NCBI GenBank assembly: GCA_030762935.1
Contig: CM060900.1
Span: 399,213,632-399,277,631, forward strand
Reading direction: 5' to 3'
DNA: 64,000 nt
Source of the DNA: Hymenopus coronatus
Lineage: Eukaryota > Arthropoda > Insecta > Mantodea > Hymenopodidae
Shown here piece after piece: positions 36,280 through 46,600 of this stretch. How positions within the stretch are numbered: position 1 is the stretch's first letter; each line of letters opens with the position of its first letter. Both the position numbers and the translations under genes were made by a program. The notes under the pieces are model-generated. The model was not told the DNA's origin. It did no database searches and worked only from the letters and a program-made list of their open reading frames with translations.

Positions 36280-37770
36280 ATCGAGTTGCCGAGGAAGAAG
36301 ACGCAACACAGACTCGCCGCCAACTCAGGTCCCAGCTCTCCTCCGACAACTGCCGGCACGGAAGCCTCGACATCACCGTCACCGGAGCAAGTCCAGCCAA
36401 CACCGCCGCAGACAGTCGGTAATCCACCGGCAACCAGCACATCCTCTCGGCAGCTGCAGCCGCCGCCGACACCGCCGGAGCTCGCGCAGTCGCTACCACC
36501 TCCGGCGCCCGCGCAGTCGCTACCACCGCAGTTAAGTACCTGTGGTTAGGGGGGTCCCTAGAAACCTTTCTACCAAGCTTGTAATCGACGCAGCTCAGTC
36601 GCAATGGCGTTTTTGCTGGAGGGCCACTCGCATCCTGTGCGACCGGGGACTAACGCCACTCGTCCGAATCGAGTTCCAAGACACCGCCGATATGGAAGCT
36701 GCTTTGGCATCAGGATGGCCCTTTCTAGGGCGACTCCTGAGCATCGAAGTTAGCAGAACAGAGTGCCACCGCACTTGCCGACGCTGCTGCGCCTACGGGC
36801 ACAGCTTAGAAGCCTGTTCCTCGCCGCCGCGGTGCCACTATTGTGGAGCTGCTGCCTACACCGCTGAGTGCACTCAACACGACCTATGCCGCAGACGCCG
36901 GTTCTGTGCCACCTGCCGTGGCACAGGATACTACACCGAGCAAGCCATGTGCCCAGCCTATGCAAGGAACAGGCAACCACTTCCGCAGCAGGCCCGGGAA
37001 GAACCAGCTCCTTCAATCACACAGACAGCGCAGACACCTACACCTTCAACACTACATACCGGCGAACTACTGCAGAAATTCCAGGGCCTAAGTGAGACCA
37101 TTCAGGACCTCCACGCGGAGGTTCTAACACTGACGGCCAAACTGACACACCTGGAGGACCGCCTGCAGGAACAACGGACCGAACTTCAGGAACTTCCAAC
37201 ACTAAGACACCAATTCACTCAACTCTACGCTGACATACGACTCATCATCAGGGAGGAGGTGAAGGCCCTGAAGACGACGACAGGACGGCCACCGATGCAT
37301 CACAGCGACCCTGAGCCTCTGGTTCAGATAGCTGAAGGACCTATACAACTTCCACTTATGACAACACAGAAACTCTACAGAAAACAACTCCGCAGAGAAC
37401 GAACCAACTTCAGGAAGTATCACCAGTAACTTTCACAAACACACATCACCATTATCTACCATTCATTTTCACCCATTACTTCTCCAGCGGGCCACTCAGG
37501 GCGCAAGTCATGAGTGTCCACTGGCTCATCATACTTTCACCTCGCTGTTACTGCCCCTGGCAGGCAGCACACATGTTCACCAGAAATTCGCAGGTGCTTT
37601 ATGCGGTACTGCACAAGAGAGGCATGGGCCTCCTACTTCCGGTGGTTTTTTTTTTTTTTTTGTGGGTAGTGCCACCCTGGTGCGAGTCCAGGTTGGGGAG
37701 TCTCACACTCCATGGCTTTCCTGGAGTTAGGGCGTCAGTTGCCTTTTCCCCCATCTTCAATAAAAAAAAA
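36280..37770 (+). mobile_element. Jockey-type LINE unit 4: gag only
   Basis: A second gag-only unit, close in sequence to unit 1 through the knuckles, coiled-coil and noncoding 3' part, and ending in an A run at 37761-37769. The N-terminal part differs and lacks the Ala-rich repeats. The T-arm-like hairpin is kept as CCTGG-TGCGAGT-CCAGG near 37676. That its noncoding 3' part matches unit 1 shows that this layout is a family feature and not chance truncation. Confidence 0.65.
36286..37429 (+). pseudogene. LINE ORF1 (gag-like, zinc knuckles), unit 4
   Basis: The N-terminal frame (36286-36549) is Pro- and Ser-rich ('SLPPPAPAQSLPPQL'). One extra base near 36538 shifts it, and the frame from 36542 continues with 'VRGVPRNLSTKLVIDAAQS'. 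Knuckle 1 is intact at about 36775-36815 (Cys-x2-Cys-x4-His-x4-Cys). Cluster 2 keeps both Cys ('CHYCGAAAYTAEC'), while cluster 3 has Tyr in place of His ('CATCRGTGYYT'). A Leu/Glu coiled-coil follows ('LTHLEDRLQEQRTELQEL'), and the frame stops at TAA 37427-37429. Compared with unit 1 the inactivating changes are different, so the two decayed independently. Confidence 0.75.
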
Positions 37771-38197
37771 CATTAACCCACATCCCAGGGCCAACAGCAC
37801 CACCGTCAAAGCCAAAAGGTGGATCCCAGGACTAGGACACCACAACATCACCGAGAGCTTCATACTCAGCCCCAGCCAACTCAGCAACCGCCAACGAGGA
37901 CAGCAGTACATAGGCCACCAGTTCCGAGGAAGACGCAGACGTCTTCACGATGGCAACCTCCAACTGTGATGCCCCTTCCGTGACCACCACAACGCTAGGA
38001 TACTCCTGCTGTCCAGCAGCCGCTCAAAGCCAGGTTCCGCCCCGGGGTGGAGCATACCAGGATATTCTGGAACATCGCCAGGAATCAGGCTATCAACCTC
38101 CTCACCATCCTCCTCATAAATCCCAATGACACCCAAGAGGTCCTCCAGCAGCATTACGACTTCCTCACTCTGTTCCTAAATCCCACCATCCATTTCT

Positions 38198-39095
38198 ATG
38201 ACGTCTGAACTCACCAGAGTCATGACATGGAATGCCTGTGGGCTGAGACGCCGCAAACATGAACTCTCCGACTTTCTCCTCACTCACCAAATAAAAGTAG
38301 CTCTCATCACCGAAACACATCGCTCCTCCCGGGGTCGCTACACTGTCCCGGGCTATCAAGCCTATCACGCAGACCGAGATCGAAGGGGAGGGGGCACCGC
38401 GGTACCTATAGAACATAGTACTCTCCACAATCAGGCACATAACCAGCGCTAGGCCGATTAGAAGCATCCGGGGTTTACGCACAATTGGACAACCGGAGAA
38501 TTCTGCTTCTAACAGCTTATAATCCACCTCAAGATATCGAACCAACCGATCTGGACACTAAATTTCCACCCTTCTAATTGCCGGCGACCTAAATGCCAAA
38601 CACAACAACTGGAACTGCAGAAATTCTAACCACGCGGGAATCCAACTCTACAGACATGAACAAAGCTCAGACTACATTATAATAGCTCCCAGTGAACCGA
38701 CACACATCCCCTTCAACGCCCAACACCTACCCAGCATTTTGGACATTGCCTTAATCCGCAATATTGCCCACTTCCAAATTTCAGCCACTGTACACAACGA
38801 ATTATCCTCTGACCACCTCCCAGTTGTCTTCAATCTGAAAGCCTCACTCGCCCCAGCTCCTCCCCTTCGAAGGCACAACTTGAAAAAAATAAATTGGGAC
38901 TTGTTCAGACAAACAATAGATGAACACCTCCCCGGCATTAACGTCACCACACATGACGATATTGACACGGCTGCAGCAACCCTACAAAACACTATCGGCT
39001 TTGCCATCACGGTATCCACACCGACTCAAACATACAATGCAGCTCACTGCCCTCTCCCACCGGACATCAAATCCGTTACGACTGAGCACAACTGA
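38198..39095 (+). pseudogene. LINE endonuclease domain (APE type), unit 5
   Basis: This is the endonuclease that would nick the target DNA. ATG 38198 overlaps the last codons of ORF1 by 11 bases. The first frame reads 'MTWNACGLRRRKHELSDFLL' and 'VALITETHRSSRGRY', giving the conserved Asn and Glu, and breaks near 38400-38450. 'IAGDLNAKHNNWNC' (about 38580) supplies the Asp-x-Asn motif and 'SSDHLPVVF' (about 38808) the final Asp-His, in later frames. All catalytic words are present, but at least two shifts separate them. Confidence 0.8.
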
Positions 39096-39455
39096 GCATG
39101 CAAGCGTTGGCAGCGTACTCGGCACCCCGCAGAGTTCGCCCACCTACAGCTCCTGAACGCTGAGCTGCGCCGACGCATTTTCGACGTAAAAACGGACCAG
39201 TGGAACAATGTTCTGGAAGACCTAAACCCAGAGCACGACTCTCTCTAGCGAATTGCCAAGAAATTAACCAAACACAGAACTCAAATCCCACTTCTTAATT
39301 ACAATAGTTCCATAGCCACTACAGATACTGAAGAGGCTGAGACCCTTGCCGATCAGCTACAAGAGGCACTCACCCCAAACACCATTCCAAGCTACCCCCG
39401 CTTCATACCTGAAGCGGAAGCTCTTACTCGTATCAGGCTGCAACGGCCCGCCAAC

Positions 39456-40909
39456 ATGAAAATGCGCCGCACTTGCAATTCCGAAATTAAATGGCTCATT
39501 AAACACCTGCCAAACAGAAAGCCTGGCCTCGATCGCATTCCAAATCGCGCCCTCAAACAGCTACCCCGAAAACCCCTTACTACACTGACTTCGCTCTTCA
39601 ACGCCATACTGGATCAGGGCTATTACCCTACCTGTTCGAAAAATTACCTGGTCCTTCACATCCCTAGAAATTAAAGACCAGTCAAACCCCAACAAATACC
39701 GCCCCATTAGTTTATTAAAGACTCTCAGTAAACTTCTGGAAAAAATTGTCCTCAAACGCCTAAACTCCTTCATTCACAAACATAACATCCTGATTCTGGA
39801 GCAATTCGGCTTCAGAGCACAACACTTCACCACACTACAACTGGTCCGAGCCACCGAGCACATTACTCATGGCTTCAACAACAATAAGTCGACGGCAGCA
39901 GTCCTCCTGGACATAGAGAGCGCCTTTGATCGCGTATGTCACCCGTGACTCCACGACTACAACATCCCAGACTCCATTATCAAACTTATAGCAAATTACC
40001 TAGCCAACCGGACGTTCCAATCCAAAGTTAATGAAACTCTGTCCTCCTGAAAAGCAATCACAGCGGGCGTCCCGCAAGGCAGCATACTAGGTCCACAACT
40101 TTTTAACTTGTACATCATCGACATACCAAAAAACCCCTCTGTCGACTACTTCATCTACGCCGACGACATGACTATCATGACGCAGTCAGGATCCCTACCA
40201 CTCCTGATTAACCAACTCCAAGTAGCACTAACGTCCCTAGAGGGCTGGCTCACCAAGTGGCGCATTAAAGTGAACACAGCCAAATGTGAAGCCATATTTT
40301 TCTCAAAAAGGGTCACCGTAGATACGCACGCACACTACAACCACTCCAACTATTTCGTAATCTCATCACTTGGAAACCAACAGTGACCTACCTAGCGTCG
40401 TACTAGACCAAAGCCACACCTGGAATAAACACATCCAGTGCGCCCGACAGAAAACGAATGCCAAACTAGCAAACATTTACCCTCTATTCAATCTCTACAA
40501 CATGCTCAAAATTCGTTCAGGCTTAACCCTTTACAAAACACTCCTTCGACCTATTCTCACTTACGCTTCACCAGCCTGTAGCTACGCAGCCCCCAGCCAC
40601 ATCAAAAAACTACAGCAGTTCCAAAACAAAGTCCTGCACCTTATCGCAAAAGTACCAGCCATCACACCAGCAAGTACGCTTCACTCGGAACTCAAAGTGC
40701 ACAGCATAGAACAATTCATAAAAATGCTTACCCACAATATGTACGCCCGTGCCACAAAAAGCCACAACCCACTTATCGCCGATCTTGGCAGATTCGTCAC
40801 CACCACAAACAAGCACAAACGCCCACTCTCCCTATTCGATAGGAACCTGTCTGAAACAATCACACCCGAAGACATACAAGACTATCTGGACTTCTTGGTC
40901 CCAGACTGA
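39456..40909 (+). pseudogene. Jockey-type reverse transcriptase, unit 5
   Basis: The fingers region ('HLPNRKPGLDRIPNRALK') ends at a stop near 39674, and a shifted frame continues 'YRPISLLKTLSKLLEKIV' and 'EQFGFRAQHFTTLQLV'. Motif A is 'LLDIESAFDRV', motif B 'GVPQGSILGPQLFN', and motif C 'YADD' (40156-40167). Two in-frame TGA codons, 39946-39948 and 40048-40050, stand where the unit 2 RT or the family usually has Trp. Another shift lies near 40360. The last frame (40370-40909) covers the thumb and ends at TGA with 'DIQDYLDFLVPD', matching the unit 2 end. Confidence 0.85.
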
Positions 40910-41712
40910 CTCGTGTCCAATCCTATACTGACCTCTCCTCCTTTTTTCACTTCATCGACTCCTTAAACAATCAACTAATCACTACTATCCTTGTCTTTTC
41001 ACACCAGCCCTTCAAAGTCCGTGCTCTCACAGGGCGGCTCGGGGGGATGAGGGCCCCCCAACTGTGACCATACGCTGACCTGCACATTGTACCCGGTACA
41101 CGAACTTGGACACTCAGGCTGGATTCCGTACGACAACCCTGTTCGCCTTTGGACAACAACTATGGATACCCTCTCTGTCTCTGCTCCACAGAGCGGACCC
41201 GGGGGAAGGAGGGCCCCCAACTACCTTCGACACGGCATGCACCCGAACACGATTGGAACCCACCACTGACTATAGAACTCAATGCACACGTTCAAGGTTT
41301 TCTCTAGTAATGTATATATAGATCCACTAACTTAATTTACGCCAGTAGACTAGACGTAGGCTTTCTAATAACCACCAGTTCCTGGCCACACCAGGCTTAA
41401 TCTACCACATCCAAACTCTCACTATCCCTCCTCCAGAACCACAGTCAACCACACAATATATTCCCATACACTAAGACACCTAGAGGCCCCTCCTACTTCC
41501 CACGGCAACACTCAGGGCTTCAGTCAAGTTTGTTGCCCTGGCCTGCTTTACCATTCACCCGCTCGTATGCATTGCATACCAGCACTGCATGATACCTTTT
41601 ACTTACCAGGGTGCATTAGCGGAACCTGACTCACATGTACGTTTGTAGCGCCATAGACTAACAGCACCCTTCCCAGCCCTTGTATATTTTTGTATAATAA
41701 CTGCTTGTATAA

Positions 41713-41793
41713 GGGGAGACGATGTAGCCCTTGAGCATGATCGTCTTCGGGGACGGCGGGTGTAGTGCCGCCCCTTTAAATTAAAAAAAAAAA
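41713..41793 (+). mobile_element. LINE 3' end with two hairpins (terminus of unit 5)
   Basis: The block matches 1-72 and 43475-43541. Stem 1 is GACGAT/ATCGTC. Stem 2 is GGGGACGGC with GCCGCCCC, so the second stem is kept although its bases differ from copy A. Placed directly before the A run, it may be the structure recognised by the LINE RT. Confidence 0.8.
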
Positions 41794-41836
41794 CTACTTA
41801 AAAAAAAAAACATAATTCAGCTTCGAGATGTCGCAG

Positions 41837-42345
41837 TTAATGAGCAGCGATGGATTTAAACACCTGTATTGGGGTGGAGGCGGGGTGCTCGCCTTCCACT
41901 GTCTCCAGTTGAGAAATGGTTGTCTCCGTTATGTCGGTAACGTGTTTCGACCTAGCGATTTTTTCGAGCCAGAGTAAGCTGGCAGCCTCAGGGGGGAGAG
42001 GGTAGGAGGGATCGACAATAAGTGGTTGGTCCAGGAAGGTTTGCATGTCGCCTCCGCTTAAAAAATAAAGCCGGGAGACCGCGAGGTCAGGATTGGAGTA
42101 GTTTGCCAAGTCTGCTGCAGCGCTAGTCTGCAGCAGAGGAGAGGTCAGCTGGCCGATTGTGGCTGGCTGGAAGGAGAGGGGAAGGCTGGCAGTGGTAGCT
42201 TCCCCAGGTAGCTGGGAGTGGAGGGGGTTGGAGAGGCTAACGGCAGCGGCGGCAGCGGCATTGGGGGTTCGTTGGATGCCATGGCCGCTGGCAGTCCGTG
42301 CATCAAGGGCATACAGCCCCTTGCAGCGCTGAGTGGCTGGCTGTG
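41837..42345 (-). CDS. Unrecognised minus-strand open frame, Ala/Pro-rich
   Basis: On the minus strand the frame is open from about 42345 to TAA at 41837-41839, some 168 codons. There is no ATG in the first part, so it may be an exon or the end of a longer gene. An acceptable initiator near 42109 would be TTG only. The N-terminal part is Ala-, Ser- and Pro-rich; the last 90 codons look like ordinary protein ('NPDLAVSRLYFLSGGDMQTF', 'EAASLLWLEKIARSKHV'). GC content is higher than in the duplicated flanks. It starts only 45 bases after the LINE A run, on the opposite strand. A gag-like region of another retroelement is an alternative. Confidence 0.35.
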
Positions 42346-42711
42346 TGACTTAATTAGGAGTATAAATTACACGAGCACAGCACACGATTCAGCAACACTA
42401 GCACACGGTGTGTGTTATAGGCTACCACTTTAGTTTGACGGCGTAAACGTTATCGTTTGTGAAGCACTTACTAACACGAAACACTGGGAGAAACACTTCA
42501 GCACACACGATACCGCACGCAGCAGTGCGCCAACGCTATGGTGGGAGACGGAACACTCACTCGCTCGACCACATAGGTTTTCGCACTGGCAAAGCAGTAC
42601 GGCAATGTAGATATCCAAAGTTAGCGAAGCACGGAAACACTACTGTACACTAACAAAATCGCGAATGCTCTACCTTCACCTTACTAACCAAAATGAAAAT
42701 GTTTGAATTTA

Positions 42712-42808
42712 TCTGTATAAAAGTATATAAACGCTAAAGAATATATTAAAATATACAAAAACATGCGACTGATATAATTTAACGTCTTAAAGGTTCTAAA
42801 ATATGGGT
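42712..42808 (+). repeat. Direct repeat, unit 1
   Basis: Diverged partner of 43147-43242. It holds AAAAGTATATAAACGCTA, and ends with 'cttaaaggttctaaaat'. Confidence 0.6.
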
Positions 42809-43146
42809 GTCTTGTTCTGGGGTAGGGAGTGAACACAGTTGGTCTAGCTGCTGTCCTTCTATCGTGGGTAGTGGATGGTATGGAAGGAGAGCATGTCTGA
42901 ACATGATGAATCAAGAATAGGCATGCGGAAAACAAGGCTTTCAGGAGGTGATGTTAAATAGTGACGTATGAGGTTGGGAAGAACATTCAGGGGGAGGGGT
43001 TAAAACATGAAAACCGGTTTTAGGGAGGGGAAGGCAGATGCATTAACCTGTCGGACGGCTTTTATGGGGAACAACAGTGGGAAATGAATGTTGAACTTTC
43101 AACTGTACGTGTTTAATCCTCGATCATACGATAATTCATGGGTTTG

Positions 43147-43242
43147 TGTAGATAAAAGTATATAAAAACTATAAAATCTATTAAACATGAAAAAACGTAT
43201 CTGATATATAACTCAACTACTTAAAGGCTCTAAAATGTGAGT
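43147..43242 (+). repeat. Direct repeat, unit 2
   Basis: Diverged partner of 42712-42808. It holds AAAAGTATATAAAAACTA, and ends with 'cttaaaggctctaaaat'. Confidence 0.6.
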
Positions 43243-43345
43243 TCTAACTCGAGCAGTAAACGCAGAAAAAACAGGTAAATGGCATTGCTTAAGTCACGTG
43301 ACCTCCAAGCAGGTACGTGCCGTTGGTATATATAGGAGGGGATGT

Positions 43346-43474
43346 CTATAGGAGATCTTTTTGGAAAGTGTTTAGATGTTTCTGGTTTTTGACCATGCTA
43401 GCCAGATTGCCCACACTATCAAGCACCCCTTGCTCTTGCATGTTTCGCATGTTCTTGCCTAACAGCATGTGCAT
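43346..43474 (-). CDS. Minus-strand frame ending before the LINE tail, unrecognised fragment
   Basis: On the minus strand, codons from the edge of the LINE tail to the stop at 43346 read 'MHMLLGKNMRNMQEQG' and 'LASMVKNQKHLNTFQ', ending in a basic stretch. The longer frame upstream is just antisense of the LINE tail and polymerase B, so only this part is a candidate. It diverges from polymerase B, as does the frame pair at 30525-31046. A lost neighbour gene of the Polinton-like element is possible, but unproven. Confidence 0.25.
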   Translation of the reverse strand: MHMLLGKNMRNMQEQGVLDSVGNLASMVKNQKHLNTFQKDLL

Positions 43475-43541
43475 GGGGAGACGATGTAGAGGATGATCGT
43501 CATCGGGGGTGGTGGGTGTGGGGCCGCCCCTATAAAAAAAA
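43475..43541 (+). mobile_element. LINE 3' end with two hairpins (copy B)
   Basis: Same block as 1-72, six bases shorter in the first loop. Stem 2 has GGGGTGG against CCGCCCC, so a G-U pair replaces a G-C pair. Here the block's left boundary is visible, directly after 'agcatgtgcat'. Confidence 0.75.
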
Positions 43542-43690
43542 TAGGATATCTTCATTGTGACAGTTTGCTTTGAGTCGAGTTTATTAGCTCCTCTTAGTGA
43601 AACTAGCAACCAATAGCGAGAAGAACGTGTTACGGCGATAAAAGTTCTGTCCCTTTTATCATACTTAGAAGTATTAATCAGATTGGAGAC

Positions 43691-46600
43691 ATGCAGAAAG
43701 CTACATTCAGGGGGGTATCTGTGAGCTCTACTTCTGGCTACAGTTGTATTTAGTGCGGAAAAAGCTTTCAAAGGAGCTGTAACAAGAGACGCCATGAAAT
43801 GAGCTGCGGACAACTCTTCAAATGTACACATTGTGCTGCAACCTTCAGCAGCGGATACAATGGAATTCGTCATGAAGAGCATTGCGGAGCAGGCATGCCT
43901 CTGAAGAAAACAAAAACCGAGCCTACCCGACATCAACTATTGACTACAATGGAAAATGAGTGTGACATGAAAGAGTATGAGACATCGTTTGAAGGGCGTC
44001 TGAAATCTTACTTTATCCGATGCAATTCGAGCAAGGACACGAAGACTTACCTGCAGGAAGCTAAACATAGGATTATACAATCTGTTCAAAAAGAGTTTGC
44101 TATACATAAAGATTTGAAGATTAACCTGTTAGTGGAGTGCCGATTTATAAATAGTGCTGGAGAAACTGCAGACAAGACCTTCAAAACCAGGAATCATGCG
44201 ATGTTTCTAGAAACTGATTTAGACACCATACTGGAGACGAAATTCAGGAAACTAGATGCTGAAATGGATGAATCACAACTTAAAGGAAGCAATTGGGCTC
44301 TGCTTGCTGTGGAGGGGGTACGCCTTCGAATTAACAAATACAATCCCCTTCGCGGGAGCAGTTATATTCCTCTACCTACATCTATAGAGGCGAAAAAAGC
44401 GTGTGTAAACCCTCGGAACCGTCGTTATGAGCGGTGCTTTTTATACGCTATCCTTGCTCAATTCGTTAACAACAAGCCTCAACGTGTCAACAAATACAAG
44501 AAACTCGAGGAAAAATACGACTTCTCATGCATCACATTTCCCACACCATTGTCTGAAATCCCTGCATTTGAAAAGAAAAATAAAATATCTATCAACGTGT
44601 TTGGACTGAATGTAAAGAAAGAAGTGTTTCCAATAAAAGTTCTGGAGGAAGAACTTGCTGATCATCGCGACCTTCTTTTTCTGAGTGATGGAAATGGCAC
44701 GCATCACTATGTATATATCAAGAACTTTGGGAAACTTATTCGAGAACAAAAGACAACATATGAAGGACAAGTGTACACCTGTAAACGCTGCTTCACCCAC
44801 TTTGATGGACGATATGGACGAAGTGGAGTGCAAAAATTGAAGGAACATGCTACTATCTGTAGGAATCATGCTGTCGCTAGCATAGTTATGCCTACAAAGG
44901 AGACCTCTATCGTTCAATTTAAAAATGTGGAAAGGGTGCTAAAACTCCCGTATGTCATCTATGCGGATTTTGAGAGTATTCTTAGTCCGTATTACTCATG
45001 CGAGTCTAATCCGGAAGCTTCCTACACAACACCCTATCAGAAGCATTCTCCAATGAGTTTCGCTGTTTGCGTCAAACCAGCGTCATCTGTTGAGCTGCTG
45101 CAGACTGATCTTCCTATTGTCCCTTATGTATACAGAGGATATGGTGCTGCTGAGAAATTTATGGATTATCTAATATCTCTTGAAAATAAGATTAGCAGTA
45201 TATACAAATCTGCTAAACCTCTTAAACTATCGGACCAACAACAGGAGGATTTCGAGTCTTCTACCGAATGCTACTAGCGTAATAAAAAATTCACTGAAGA
45301 AAACTGCAAAGTTAGGGATCATGACCATTTGACTGGGGAATATCGCGGAAGTCTTCATAATGAATGCAATCTATCCTGAAAAACACCTAAGTATGTTCCT
45401 TTCTTAATGCAAAACTTAAGCGGATATGATTCTCATTTCATCGTTAAACAGTTAGGCTGTACAAGTGATTCCGTGCTCATAAGAAAAGTATATTTCATTC
45501 TCGAAGCATGTTGAAGATATTAAGCTTCGGTTTGTGGATACATACAGTTTCCTCAGGTCAAATTTGGATAAACTAACAAAAACCCTAACATAGTTTCCTG
45601 AGACATGCAAATACTTTGGAGAAGAGAAGATTGGTTTGGTGACTCGTACATTACATCATGGCATGTTTTAAAAGAAACATGCTTGCCTCCAAAGGAAGCG
45701 TTCTACAATAGACTAAATGAAGAGGAAATCAATGTTGAAGACTACGAACATGCTAAAAATGTATGAGATCGGTTTAATATCCGAAATTTGGGGGAATACA
45801 GTGATCTCTACTTAACCTCGGATGTTCTGCTACTCGCAGATGTTTTTGAAGCCTTCAGAGAGTAAACATTGAATACTCATAAAGTTGATCCTGCACATTA
45901 CTTTACATCTCCAGGACTAACCTGGGACGCTATGCTTCTGTATACCGGAATTGAACTAGAATTATTAATGGATTATGAGCAGCTTCTCATGGTAGAATCA
46001 GAAATAAGAGGATGACTATGCCAGGTGTCTCATCGGTACGCCCAGGCTAACAACACTTACATGGAGGAGTTTGATCCTAATAAACCATCTCAATTTATTA
46101 CATACGAAGACGCAAATAACCAATATGGATGGGCTATGCAGCATCCAATGCCTTATGGAGGATTTCAGTGGATTTCTCCCGACAGTATTAATATAGAAAC
46201 ACTAAAAGAAGATGATCCTCTTGGATACATATTCGAAGTTGATGTGGATTACCCTACTGAGCTCCACGATCTACATAATGATTTGCCGTTACTACCTGTG
46301 TGTCTGAAACCAAAGAATTCAAGTGTAAAGAAACTAATTGCTCACTTTGGAAGCAGGAAGAAGTATGTTGTACATTATATGGCGTTAAAACAGGCGCTCT
46401 CAGATGGACTACGACTGACAAAAATCCATCGAGTGCTACAATTTCAACAATCGTGCTGGTTAAAACCTTACATAGCGTTTGATAACAAGCTGAGGCAACA
46501 GGCTAGAAATGACTTTGAAAAGGATCTGTACAAACTCTTCAACAATGCTATGTTTGGAAAAACCATGGAGAATATCCGAAATCGCATGGACATACGCCTT

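Larger units (their letters stand above)
37771..41793 (+). mobile_element. Jockey-type LINE unit 5: gag end, endonuclease, RT, 3' tail
   Basis: This is the longest LINE piece. It holds the end of an ORF1 (to TGA 38206-38208), an ORF2 with endonuclease and RT (38198-40909), and a 3' region with two copies of a GGGGG-ATGAGGGCCCCC-like block (about 41038-41060 and 41196-41218). The 3' end is the two-hairpin block at 41713-41780, followed by A runs at 41783-41793 and 41800-41810. It starts directly after the A run of unit 4. Stops and shifts in every domain make it dead. Confidence 0.85.
42346..43345. other. Unassigned stretch with TATA-containing direct repeats
   Basis: No gene is supported. 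Two diverged direct repeats of about 95 bases lie at 42712-42808 and 43147-43242. Each contains AAGTATATAAA and a shared end, 'cttaaaggttctaaaat' or 'cttaaaggctctaaaat'. A third TATA-like word (TATATATAGG) lies near 43327. They could be promoter or LTR-like remnants, but I see no long terminal repeat pair. Confidence 0.5.

Noticed and set aside
43475..43936. Long minus-strand frame overlapping polymerase B copy B
   Set aside because: Most of it is antisense to the LINE tail and polymerase B; only the part left of 43475 was kept as a weak candidate.
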